This document shows positions 8,570-15,029 of a stretch of DNA of 20,241 bases, piece after piece; the stretch's first letter is position 1, and each line of letters begins with the position of its first letter. The stretch comes from an uncultured Rhizobiaceae group bacterium (lineage in GTDB: Bacteria > Pseudomonadota > Alphaproteobacteria > Rhizobiales > Rhizobiaceae), in assembly GCA_938009335.1 (NCBI GenBank), contig CALLHT010000069.1, positions 1 through 20,241 on the forward strand, in the 5' to 3' direction. A program made the translations under genes and the position numbers. The notes beneath the pieces are model-generated. The model saw nothing but the letters and a program-made list of their open reading frames with translations. It did not search any database and was not told the origin of the DNA.

Positions 8570-9262
8570 CTACAGCAGGCTTGGAAGATCTGGCGTTCCA
8601 TTTGCTCGCCAGTCTGTAATTACGCTATCGCGACGTTCTGCATCGATTTCAGATTCGCCACGTGGTGAAACAAGATCCTCAGGATTGGCGATCATTTCTG
8701 CCAAATTATTTTGGGTTGCACATCCAAAATTCCCGTAGTTCTGATTTTCGGAAGTATTTCCCAGATCCTCGCGCCATTCGCCGCATTTGCTGTGAACTTT
8801 GGCGTCAACGGTTACAAACGACAATCGGACTGTTGCGGAATCTCCATGATTAGATGCATGATAACGGGAAACACTAATGTGGTTCGCGGGAATGCGCTCT
8901 TCCTTCATAAGCCTAACAAGATCGGTTCCGACACGGCGAGCGGCAGCTTCGTTGTGAGAGCCTGCAGGCAGAAGGACTTTCAGCGTCTTCGCACCTGAGC
9001 GCTTATATCGGCCGATTAATGCTAGCGCTACATTGCGCTGACGAAGAGACATACCTTTCATATCGCGTGTCACGATCATGTCGGCATGATCTTCATTCTG
9101 CGCAACGACAATCGGATGTTTAGTGCGATAGTCAGAGGGCACAGATCCGACCGTGAAGTGATCTTTACTGTAGGATGCACACCCGGATACGATTAGGGCA
9201 GTCAAAATCACTGGCACTTTATTAGAAAGCGTAGATTTCATGATTTTTGTTACTCGAGACAT
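8570..9262 (-). CDS. cpaD: CpaD-family pilus assembly lipoprotein
   Basis: A 230-aa outer-membrane lipoprotein of the Flp pilus, thought to stabilise or target the CpaC secretin. The signal sequence ends in lipobox VSGC with Cys28. The C-terminal family signature is clear at about 179-200: FGCATQNNLAEMIANPEDLV. The frame opens further upstream at an ATG at 9290-9292 that overlaps the cpaC stop as ATGA. The ATG at 9260-9262 is preferred because it has GGAG eight bases upstream and gives the shorter, normal lipoprotein n-region. Cys160 and Cys181 could form a disulfide (inference). It sits between cpaC and cpaE. Confidence 0.93.
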   Translation of the reverse strand: MSRVTKIMKSTLSNKVPVILTALIVSGCASYSKDHFTVGSVPSDYRTKHPIVVAQNEDHADMIVTRDMKGMSLRQRNVALALIGRYKRSGAKTLKVLLPAGSHNEAAARRVGTDLVRLMKEERIPANHISVSRYHASNHGDSATVRLSFVTVDAKVHSKCGEWREDLGNTSENQNYGNFGCATQNNLAEMIANPEDLVSPRGESEIDAERRDSVITDWRANGTPDLPSLL

Positions 9263-9288
9263 AGTCTTTGCTCCATTGATCGGGTTTA

Positions 9289-10887
9289 TCATTTGAAAAT
9301 AAACCCAACTTTTCCGTGGTAGCGTCCCTCTGGGAGCTCACCCTCTACTTTTCCGTAAACACGATTGATCCGACCAAGGAAGTTTGCTGCTCCATCAGCA
9401 CTTGCTTGAAAATTGTCATCTGGACGTGCAAGTTGCTGTCGGGCAACAGGGCGCACCAAATAAGGCGTCGCTATAATGACGAGCTCGGTTTCATACCGTT
9501 GGAACTGTCTGCTGCGGAACAGTGATCCCAGTACAGGAACGTTCTTCAAACCGGGGAAACCCGCAGAAGTTTGCCGCACATCATCTTTAAGAAGGCCAGC
9601 GAGAACCATCGAGCCACCAGATGGCAGTTCAACCGTGGTTTCTGCCTGCCGCCTTCTAATACCAGGGATTGCTACCGGGCCCGCAGGACCCGCGCGACCA
9701 ATAATCGTTGAACCCTCTGTTGTCGGCTCCGACACTTCAGTTCTTATCCGCAGACTTATGCGTCCCGGACCCAAAACCACCGGAGTAAATGACAGAGAAA
9801 CCCCGTATTCGACAACGTCGAATGTTCGCGATACAGAACCCAATGGCTGCGCCAATGTTAACACGTCACCCGCGTCATTTGGCGCTTGCGGTGCCGGTTC
9901 GCCACCTAGCTCGGCTTCACGAACAAGACTGTATTCTCCACCTACAGAAAACGATGCTGTTTCGCCAGAAATCGCCGTCAAAGATGGCTCCGCCAAGGTG
10001 CGCAAGACACCAGACTGGTCCAAGGCACGCAAAATACCTTCAATGGTTTCCCCACCACTTCCACGATATTGCCCAGCAATGGCACTATTTGAACCAAGCT
10101 GCCCTAAGCCAAATGCGTTATCACCAAATGCACCCAATGCAATATTGCCTGCGGTAAGGCCTGCGGCGGTTAGATCAATACCAAGCTGCTTAACAACTGT
10201 TCTCTGGATTTCTGCGATTGTTACTTTCAGGTGAACCTGATCTTCGCCTTCAATGCGAAGAAGGTTTACGATCTGGCTTTCACGACGGTCTTCTTGATCA
10301 ATAATTACCGTTCCACCGTTTGCTGCAGAGCCGCCAAAACTGGAATTGAACTGGTTGGTTGTCGCCTCACCTCCGGTGACGAACGCTCTTGCTAATTGTA
10401 CTGCACGAGCCGAGGCTTGGGGTGTTGGAACAGAACCTGTAAGGATGATGTTGTCATTCACAACTTCAACCTTCATGTCTGATCCTGGAATATACTTTTT
10501 AAGATTTTCTTCAAGACCTGCAATATCTCGCTCAATGTTCAAATCAATGCTCAGCAATTGCTGGCCTTTTGAATCAAAGATGAAAATATTTGTGGAACCC
10601 ACTTGCTTCGCGAAGATATAGATCCGCCTGGAAGTCCGGGTAATAGCATCGGCAACTTCCGGGTTTGCGACCAGAATATCATGAGCATCGCCAGGCAGAT
10701 CAATTACCATTGACTTGTTAAGCCCGACTTTAACAGTCTGAGACTTGCCAATTGCGGAAGACGAAATTTTTAGAAGGCTATTGGCATTAGCCTCTGAAAT
10801 TGGACTCACTGCCATCGGGGCTGCAGCCATCAGAGCTACCAAAGACGCAGCTTTCAGGAAAGACTTACTCAACTTTAACATGTTCAT
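9289..10887 (-). CDS. cpaC: Flp pilus outer-membrane secretin CpaC (RcpA)
   Basis: A 532-aa secretin forming the outer-membrane channel for the Flp pilus. A signal peptide (to about residue 36, ending ANA) is followed by the pilus N-terminal domain (PF13629-like) at about 46-118. A BON/N1-like segment with VVNDNIILTGSVPTPQASAR lies at 142-161, and the secretin beta domain at about 285-480 ends with GLKNVPVLGSLFRSRQF near 446-462. A Gly/Pro-rich loop (about 325-345) falls inside the secretin core. Two in-frame ATGs lie six bases apart (10887, 10881); GAGG is 3 nt from the first and 9 nt from the second, so the second may be the true start. The short secreted protein at 13115-13591 duplicates the 46-118 domain. 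Confidence 0.96.
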   Translation of the reverse strand: MNMLKLSKSFLKAASLVALMAAAPMAVSPISEANANSLLKISSSAIGKSQTVKVGLNKSMVIDLPGDAHDILVANPEVADAITRTSRRIYIFAKQVGSTNIFIFDSKGQQLLSIDLNIERDIAGLEENLKKYIPGSDMKVEVVNDNIILTGSVPTPQASARAVQLARAFVTGGEATTNQFNSSFGGSAANGGTVIIDQEDRRESQIVNLLRIEGEDQVHLKVTIAEIQRTVVKQLGIDLTAAGLTAGNIALGAFGDNAFGLGQLGSNSAIAGQYRGSGGETIEGILRALDQSGVLRTLAEPSLTAISGETASFSVGGEYSLVREAELGGEPAPQAPNDAGDVLTLAQPLGSVSRTFDVVEYGVSLSFTPVVLGPGRISLRIRTEVSEPTTEGSTIIGRAGPAGPVAIPGIRRRQAETTVELPSGGSMVLAGLLKDDVRQTSAGFPGLKNVPVLGSLFRSRQFQRYETELVIIATPYLVRPVARQQLARPDDNFQASADGAANFLGRINRVYGKVEGELPEGRYHGKVGFIFK

Positions 10888-10909
10888 GTTCCTCTTTCAG
10901 CGCCAATAC

Positions 10910-11737
10910 TCAGTTGTTCGTCTGGGCAGAGCCAGTGATCACTTCTTGGGTGCTTCCATATTTGATAATTTTAATTCGACCGTTGTCGCCGCTACCGTTC
11001 AACAGATGATTGGCACCTGTGGTAACTTCATTGCCGCTGTCTTCAAGCGAACGAAGCGCCAGTGAAAGCCGATCTGCCATTTGTTGGGCAACAGTCAGAA
11101 TCTTCGCCTGATCAGGCGAAAGTTGAAGGGTTGCGGTCTCGCCAACCACAACTGGCTCGCCGTCTTCTTTTTCTTCAATTGTCTGGTCAATCGCTAGAAC
11201 GCGGACATTCTCCAAAATCGTTTCCGTTGTGAAAACATCATCATTCTGACCCACTCGACGCGTCATGATGACATCTACACGATCATTAGGAAGAATGAAG
11301 CCGCCTGCACTGGTTGCCGTCGAAATTGACGTTGCAATCGCTTGTTGCCCAGCAGGAAGAATGGCGGACATGTAACCCTTATCAGAACGAACCAATTTGG
11401 TTTCGCGAATTGGCTCTCCAGCGAAAAATGAACCGCGGGCGATCGCTGGATCTTGGTCTAGTCCCAATCCATCAGGAAAGCTGCTTTTCGTGATATATCC
11501 TTCAGCGATACCTTCTTTTGGCCATGCCTTCCATTCAAGCATGCCTTCTTTCAAAGAGGTGCCAAGTGAAATGTTGCTCGCAGCAACCAGAACTTCATCT
11601 AGTTCGATCCGTGGCCCTTGATCTTGTTGGACCTGTTGGACCTGTTCGGGTTGGGCTGAGAGATTGTTTGCAACAACATAGGCTCCTCCCCCTGCTATTA
11701 CGGCAACACCAAGAGCTGCTAACTGCGCTACTTTCAT
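10910..11737 (-). CDS. cpaB: Flp pilus assembly protein CpaB (RcpC)
   Basis: A 275-aa periplasmic pilus assembly protein anchored by one N-terminal membrane helix (about 4-24). A SAF domain (about 47-113, with VLVAASNISLGTSLKEGMLE) and an RcpC/CpaB domain (about 120-225) follow. The frame extends to an ATG at 11803, but the ATG at 11737 is chosen because it has AGAGG at good spacing and begins directly with the membrane anchor. A Gln-rich linker (29-41) contains a perfect 9-bp tandem duplication. It is the first gene of the seven-gene operon cpaBCDEF-tadBC. A TTAACCAT motif lies 80-87 nt upstream and an intrinsic terminator separates it from cpaA, so it probably has its own promoter. Confidence 0.93.
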   Translation of the reverse strand: MKVAQLAALGVAVIAGGGAYVVANNLSAQPEQVQQVQQDQGPRIELDEVLVAASNISLGTSLKEGMLEWKAWPKEGIAEGYITKSSFPDGLGLDQDPAIARGSFFAGEPIRETKLVRSDKGYMSAILPAGQQAIATSISTATSAGGFILPNDRVDVIMTRRVGQNDDVFTTETILENVRVLAIDQTIEEKEDGEPVVVGETATLQLSPDQAKILTVAQQMADRLSLALRSLEDSGNEVTTGANHLLNGSGDNGRIKIIKYGSTQEVITGSAQTNN

Positions 11738-11816
11738 TTTACTAAACCTCTTGAGCCTTAAAAACGTTTGGGCGGATTGCCCCGTTCGCTCATAATGGCC
11801 CATTAAAGGTGTACTT

Positions 11817-11824
11817 ATGGTTAA
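11817..11824 (-). promoter_or_regulatory. TTAACCAT half-site upstream of cpaB (candidate CtrA half-box)
   Basis: On the minus strand the exact octamer TTAACCAT lies 80-87 nt before the cpaB start. It lies between the cpaA terminator and the operon, where a cpaB promoter must be if the terminator works. The octamer is the downstream half of the extended CtrA box. A second half at the right spacing is absent. Confidence 0.28.
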
Positions 11825-11860
11825 TGAATTCCTGAATTTTTTAGTTAATTGACTTTAATG

Positions 11861-11900
11861 AAGTCAAAAACACAAAGGCCGGCGTCAAGCCGGCCTTTGT
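11861..11900 (-). terminator. Intrinsic terminator after cpaA
   Basis: A perfect 12-bp stem, ACAAAGGCCGGC/GCCGGCCTTTGT, has a 5-nt loop (11884-11888). On the minus strand it is followed by GTTTTTGAC. It starts 19 nt after the cpaA stop and lies before cpaB, so it separates cpaA from the main operon. Confidence 0.88.
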
Positions 11901-11919
11901 TGAATCAGTCTGCATACTA

Positions 11920-12423
11920 TTAGGATACTATGGCCTGCATCCAAAAAGTCGACGGGTAAACAATTAATCCCGCTGCGCCCAATGCGAGGCCGTATGGATA
12001 TTTGTTGCTATTGTAAAGGCGCACGAACCATTCAACCTGCCCGGCAAACTGCGGCACAAAACGTGCTCTGGCAAAGATAAAAGCAAGCGTTACACCAGCC
12101 CCGATGATTGAGAACATCAACATATATTCCACAAGATGGAATGACCAGCCAAACCACAATGCAGTGCTAGCAGCCAGTTTTACGTCGCCCGCTCCCATCT
12201 GGCCTACAGCAAACAGAGCAAAACCGCCGACAAGAACAGTTGCAAATGCCAAAAAATGCCAGAGAACAGTACTAAACCCTAATCCAAACATGAACGCTAC
12301 AACAATGAAGCCGCCAATCAAAAGCAAAGATACCTGGTTGGGAATGGTCATTGAGAACAAATCGGACGCAGCCGAATAGATCATCAGAAACGGGAAAAAA
12401 AATAGGAGAAAATACTCTAACAT
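11920..12423 (-). CDS. cpaA: Prepilin peptidase CpaA/TadV
   Basis: A 167-aa type IV prepilin peptidase of the short TadV class, lacking the methylase half. It would cleave PilA and the TadE/TadF-like proteins after their Gly in the inner membrane. The two catalytic aspartates are visible: Asp21 in SAASDLFSMTIPN and Asp80 in the GAGD box (QMGAGDVKL). There are about five hydrophobic segments. The frame extends four codons upstream to a TTG at 12435; the ATG at 12423 is preferred, with GGA seven bases upstream. It lies between the pilA terminator and its own terminator, so it is either read through from pilA or has a promoter in 12436-12498. Confidence 0.94.
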   Translation of the reverse strand: MLEYFLLFFFPFLMIYSAASDLFSMTIPNQVSLLLIGGFIVVAFMFGLGFSTVLWHFLAFATVLVGGFALFAVGQMGAGDVKLAASTALWFGWSFHLVEYMLMFSIIGAGVTLAFIFARARFVPQFAGQVEWFVRLYNSNKYPYGLALGAAGLIVYPSTFWMQAIVS

Positions 12424-12467
12424 GTTCGCGTCCAAACTGGCTGTTTTGCGAAAATATAAAGAGAAAG

Positions 12468-12485
12468 GTTAACTGAGGAGTTAAC
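12468..12485. promoter_or_regulatory. Twin GTTAAC palindromes between pilA terminator and cpaA
   Basis: GTTAAC at 12468-12473 and again at 12480-12485 are separated by 6 nt. Read as a CtrA box this gives TTAA-N8-TTAACC, one base longer than the usual N7. It lies 45-62 nt upstream of the cpaA ATG, where a cpaA promoter would sit. Function is inferred only. Confidence 0.25.
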
Positions 12486-12498
12486 AGAGACAAAATTG

Positions 12499-12528
12499 CA
12501 AAAAAAAGCCGCCGGTAGAACCGGCGGC
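12499..12528 (-). terminator. Intrinsic terminator after pilA
   Basis: Perfect 9-bp GC-rich stem GCCGCCGGT/ACCGGCGGC with a 3-nt loop. On the minus strand it is followed at once by eight T. It starts 26 nt after the pilA stop, as is usual for highly expressed pilin genes that need an abundant monocistronic mRNA. Confidence 0.93.
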
Positions 12529-12554
12529 CGAAGACCGAAGTCTTTTCTTAGGAA

Positions 12555-12719
12555 TTAGCCAGCTACAGTGCCGCCAAGACCAGAGAATGTAGTATTCAAG
12601 TTACCACCAAGTGTTGTTACACCACCGATGATAGCAACTGAGATAAGTGCTGCAATCAGACCGTATTCGATTGCTGTTGCGCCTGATTCGTCTTTCATAA
12701 AGCGTGCTACTAGTTTCAT
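12555..12719 (-). CDS. pilA: Flp-type major pilin PilA
   Basis: A 54-aa Flp/Fap-type pilin precursor, the subunit of the Tad pilus fibre. The leader ends KDESG, and CpaA would cut after Gly13 to leave a 41-aa mature pilin starting ATAIEYGLIAALISVAIIGG, with the family-typical Glu at +5 and Tyr at +6. A Gly/Thr-rich tail (NLNTTFSGLGGTVAG) contains no cysteine. A strong Shine-Dalgarno AAGGAG lies 8 nt before the ATG. A terminator follows, and a near-consensus CtrA box lies about 103-121 nt upstream. Only one Flp pilin copy was found in the window. The gene is short enough to be missed by automated length cut-offs. Confidence 0.96.
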   Translation of the reverse strand: MKLVARFMKDESGATAIEYGLIAALISVAIIGGVTTLGGNLNTTFSGLGGTVAG

Positions 12720-12821
12720 TTTCGTGCTCCTTAAACTCTAAAGTTTTTACTGTTTTGTTTGACCAGTTGTTCTGATCTGAAGCGAATATACGCAGCAGGA
12801 ATTGAAATCCTCTTAACTGAC

Positions 12822-12840
12822 ATGGTTACCTCAAAATTAA
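12822..12840 (-). promoter_or_regulatory. Candidate CtrA box upstream of pilA
   Basis: On the minus strand the sequence reads TTAA-N7-GTAACCAT. It matches 11 of 12 bases of the extended CtrA consensus TTAA-N7-TTAACCAT, with a single G for T. It lies about 103-121 nt upstream of the pilA ATG. In Caulobacter, pilA is a direct CtrA target, so the position is biologically sensible. Binding is inferred. Confidence 0.5.
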
Positions 12841-13057
12841 TTTTGAACTATCTTGAGCATGCCTAAAAAAGGGTAAGTGAGATCCTTATAATCTTAGTTT
12901 TAAAAGATCATTTTTGGATCGGAAAAATATCCCCTATTATAATGTATATATACCGCCTGAGATTTGCCCGTTTTGCAGACTTGACTGAACAGGAGAATTT
13001 CGCTTGAGTTTTGTATCATTTCTATAATCCCAAACAACCAAACAAACTTCACGCAAA

Positions 13058-13074
13058 TTAAGGGTTTATTGACC
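13058..13074 (+). promoter_or_regulatory. Weaker CtrA-like box before the secretin-N-domain gene
   Basis: TTAA-N7-TTGACC on the plus strand, one mismatch from TTAA-N7-TTAACC. It lies about 41-57 nt before the ATG at 13115. A motif of this looseness occurs by chance every few kilobases, so support is mainly positional. Confidence 0.25.
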
Positions 13075-13114
13075 AAACTAACCCATGATGCAGGCACATT
13101 GTTCGGAGTTTGTT

Positions 13115-13591
13115 ATGAAACATAAACTAATTGGCCTTGCGCTCGCAGCAGCATTGGCAACAGGATTTTCGTCAGCATCGTTCGCTGAAAGTGTAAGCGA
13201 CGTAAACTCACGGTCTGTTCTGGTCACAGTTGACCAGGCTAAAGTATTTAGGGTTTCAAGACCGGCGGGTACCATCATCATCGGTAACCCGGCTATCGTT
13301 GACGCGACCATCCAAGACGATCAGACCCTAATTCTTACCGGGCGCTCTTTCGGTGTAACAAACTTGATTGTCCTTGATGGCAATGGCGATGCTATTATTG
13401 ACCAGCCAGTGGTGGTAAAAGCCAGCGAAACAAATACTGTCCGGATTTACCGTCGCGATAGTAGAGCTACTCTCGCTTGCTCTCCGGTATGCGAGCCTAC
13501 GCTTACTATCGGTGACGACAATGCGGCGTTCAATTTTGCTTCTGGTCAAATCCAAGCACGCAATCAGCTTTCGCAATCAAACAGCAACTAG
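13115..13591 (+). CDS. Secreted protein consisting of a secretin/CpaC-type N-terminal domain
   Basis: A 158-aa protein with a Sec signal peptide (MKHKLIGLALAAALATGFSS, cleavage after ASFA at residue 24). A single domain like the pilus-formation N-terminal domain of CpaC (PF13629-like) spans about 34-112. Shared landmarks with CpaC are IGNPAIVDA (CpaC VANPEVADA) and GVTNLIVLDGNG (CpaC GSTNIFIFDSKG). No secretin beta domain follows. The tail has a CSPVC pair (Cys122, Cys126) and a Ser/Gln/Asn-rich end. The ATG at 13115 is chosen for the CGGAG six bases upstream and the signal peptide; the frame opens at 13085. It is divergent from pilA and monocistronic, with a terminator after it. A periplasmic partner of the pilus secretin is likely but unproven. 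Confidence 0.87.
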   Translation: MKHKLIGLALAAALATGFSSASFAESVSDVNSRSVLVTVDQAKVFRVSRPAGTIIIGNPAIVDATIQDDQTLILTGRSFGVTNLIVLDGNGDAIIDQPVVVKASETNTVRIYRRDSRATLACSPVCEPTLTIGDDNAAFNFASGQIQARNQLSQSNSN

Positions 13592-13620
13592 AACAATATT
13601 CAGTGTTCAATGTTTTGTTC

Positions 13621-13646
13621 AAGCAGGCTCCAGGGCCTGCTTTTTT
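13621..13646 (+). terminator. Intrinsic terminator after the secretin-N-domain gene
   Basis: Perfect 8-bp stem AAGCAGGC/GCCTGCTT with a 6-nt loop and a run of six T. It starts 29 nt after the stop codon at 13591. It separates this gene from the TadE/TadF-like pair, which therefore needs its own promoter in 13647-13755. Confidence 0.9.
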
Positions 13647-13729
13647 GGTTAATTTTAGCTAAATACGACCCCCCTGCTTTCTAACTATCTGTCAACAGTT
13701 CGGAAATAAACCTTTGATAGAGTAATTTC

Positions 13730-13759
13730 ATGAATAGCCGTTTGGATGGTAGACAATGA
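13730..13759 (+). other. Possible 9-codon leader ORF overlapping the TadE-like start
   Basis: ATG at 13730 opens a frame MNSRLDGRQ that stops at TGA 13757-13759. The stop overlaps the ATG of the TadE-like gene as ATGA, the classic geometry of translational coupling. Its own ribosome-binding site is weak. It may be real or chance. Confidence 0.25.
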
Positions 13760-14313
13760 GAATTAGAACAGACAATCCGATCATGAAGAAATTCGCAAAA
13801 TGGTTTCCTCGAACCATAAAGCGCTTCGAAACAGAAGAAGATGGGGCGACTGCAGTCGAGTTCGCACTCATCGCATTTCCCTTCTTTTTGCTAGTTTTTG
13901 CGATCCTCGAAACATCCATCATGTTTTTCGCAGGACAGTATCTGGAGACTGCGGTAGATGACACCGCGCGGCTACTGCGTACTGGTCAATTGGGTCCAAA
14001 TTCAACCAACGCACAGTTCAGACAAGAACTTTGCCGTCGAATTACCGTAATGATTGAGTGCAACAGTGTTGCCACAGATGTACAGGTCGCCGCAACTTTC
14101 GGCGGTTTGGGTAATCCGCCGGAACCAGATCCAAATACTGGAGATTTACCCGGCAACACATTTCAAACTCCTGGGCCCAATCTTATCATGCAGGTTTCTG
14201 CCAGTTACAAGTGGCCAATCTACACAAACTTTGCTGCGCCGTTATTGCACACTCCAAGTGGAAACTTCGCTTTGCTACGCGTGACGTCCGTCATGGTCAC
14301 AGAACCCTACTAG
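13756..14313 (+). CDS. TadE-like pseudopilin
   Basis: A 185-aa TadE-family minor pilin or pseudopilin of the Flp system. The precursor leader is long and basic, ending EEDG; CpaA-type cleavage after Gly30 would give ATAVEFALIAFPFFLLVFAI with Glu at +5, the same pattern as PilA. A hydrophobic helix spans about 34-60, and a periplasmic domain with Cys93 and Cys102 follows. The middle (about 117-140) is rich in Pro, Asn and Gly. The ATG at 13756 overlaps the stop of a 9-codon frame. The next gene, a second pseudopilin, starts 28 nt downstream, so the two form an operon. TadE rather than TadF is assigned by length and position only. Confidence 0.87.
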   Translation: MRIRTDNPIMKKFAKWFPRTIKRFETEEDGATAVEFALIAFPFFLLVFAILETSIMFFAGQYLETAVDDTARLLRTGQLGPNSTNAQFRQELCRRITVMIECNSVATDVQVAATFGGLGNPPEPDPNTGDLPGNTFQTPGPNLIMQVSASYKWPIYTNFAAPLLHTPSGNFALLRVTSVMVTEPY

Positions 14314-14341
14314 GGCAATTTTCAAAATTCAGGATAGCCAA

Positions 14342-14956
14342 ATGCCAAAAATACATTTGAAAGAAAATAATCCGATGCGCCGGCTGATGGTCAAGCTGAA
14401 GCTTATGCGTGATGATGAATCTGGTGTCGCAGCACTCGAATTTGCAATTATCGCTCCGGTTCTAATTCTACTGTTTCTCGGAACGATTGAAATCTCACTT
14501 GCCATTGCGGTCGATAGAAAGGTTTCGCGAATCTCCAGTTCAATCGCTGATTTGATTACAAGGGCCGCACCCCTAAACAATGATCTTTCACCGGCAGAGA
14601 TGCAGGAATTTGTCACGATCGCAAACCGCATCATGTTCCCATATGAGGATCAAGTCTCCGTAGCTATTGTTGGCGTGGATGTTGTTGATGGTAATTCGGT
14701 TGTTCGTTGGCGCTTCACAACTGGTGGCAGTTCCGCACCAGCTGCAGGTCAACCGTTCCCAATCCCTGATAATATTAAAACCAATGGAAGTTTTATTGTA
14801 TCTGCGCAGGTAGTAACCAATCATGCCCCTGCCGTCGGATTTATCAACTACGACAATGGTCAAATCTCTCTGGATGCAGCGACAATCGAATTGTCAGAAC
14901 AAATGTTCCTGAGACCGAGAAGAACTGACGCCTTCGACTGCAGCCAGTGTAGCTAG
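14342..14956 (+). CDS. TadE/TadF-like pseudopilin
   Basis: A 204-aa second pseudopilin of the pair. The leader ends DDESG, and cleavage after Gly28 would give VAALEFAIIAPVLILLFLG with Glu at +5. The membrane helix spans about 29-56 and is followed by a periplasmic domain of about 145 residues. The C-terminus carries a CSQC motif (Cys200, Cys203), four residues from the end at most. The start has AGGA seven bases upstream. It follows the TadE-like gene by 28 nt and is terminated by a strong bidirectional hairpin. No TadG-like von Willebrand domain is present in either protein, so TadG is either absent or elsewhere. Confidence 0.86.
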   Translation: MPKIHLKENNPMRRLMVKLKLMRDDESGVAALEFAIIAPVLILLFLGTIEISLAIAVDRKVSRISSSIADLITRAAPLNNDLSPAEMQEFVTIANRIMFPYEDQVSVAIVGVDVVDGNSVVRWRFTTGGSSAPAAGQPFPIPDNIKTNGSFIVSAQVVTNHAPAVGFINYDNGQISLDAATIELSEQMFLRPRRTDAFDCSQCS

Positions 14957-14989
14957 GCCTTAGACTAAGATTTTCAGGCTTGAGAATAC

Positions 14990-15029
14990 AAAACCCGCTT
15001 CAGTTAATTCTGAGGCGGGTTTTCTTTTT
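14990..15029. terminator. Bidirectional terminator between the TadF-like and PhnD-like genes
   Basis: A 14-bp stem with one G-T-type mismatch position, AAAACCCGCTTCAG/CTGAGGCGGGTTTT, has a 6-nt loop TTAATT at 15004-15009. The plus strand continues TTTTCTTTTT and the minus strand ends in TTTTG, so it can stop both convergent transcripts. The loop contains the stop codon of the minus-strand PhnD-like gene. Confidence 0.9.

Larger units (their letters stand above)
12720..13114. promoter_or_regulatory. Divergent promoter region between pilA and the secretin-N-domain gene
   Basis: AT-rich 395-bp region that should hold both promoters. It contains the CtrA-like boxes listed at 12822-12840 (for pilA) and 13058-13074 (for the plus-strand gene). 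Small frames inside it, such as a minus-strand frame at 12900-13097, show no coding features. No sigma-54 element or long repeat was seen. Confidence 0.6.

Noticed and set aside
9289..9292. ATGA overlap of the cpaC stop with an upstream cpaD ATG
   Set aside because: The frame is open from there, but the ATG at 9260-9262 has GGAG at ideal spacing and yields a normal lipoprotein signal, so the overlap is probably not used.
9476..10234. 252-codon open frame on the plus strand opposite cpaC
   Set aside because: It is wholly antisense to a well-supported secretin, Pro/Ser/Arg-rich as expected from a shadow frame, and has no recognisable domain.
11625..11642. Perfect 9-bp tandem duplication inside cpaB
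   Set aside because: In frame, only adds a Val-Gln-Gln unit in a flexible Gln-rich linker; with two copies it is too short to act as a phase-variable tract.
13004..13027. Seven-codon TTG-start frame (MSFVSFL) after an AGGAGA, in the pilA divergent region
   Set aside because: Very short, ends about 90 nt before the next gene and is not coupled to it; the AGGAG is probably chance in AT-rich DNA.
12900..13097. 65-codon minus-strand frame upstream of pilA
   Set aside because: No ribosome-binding site, no domain, and it spans the region expected to hold both divergent promoters.
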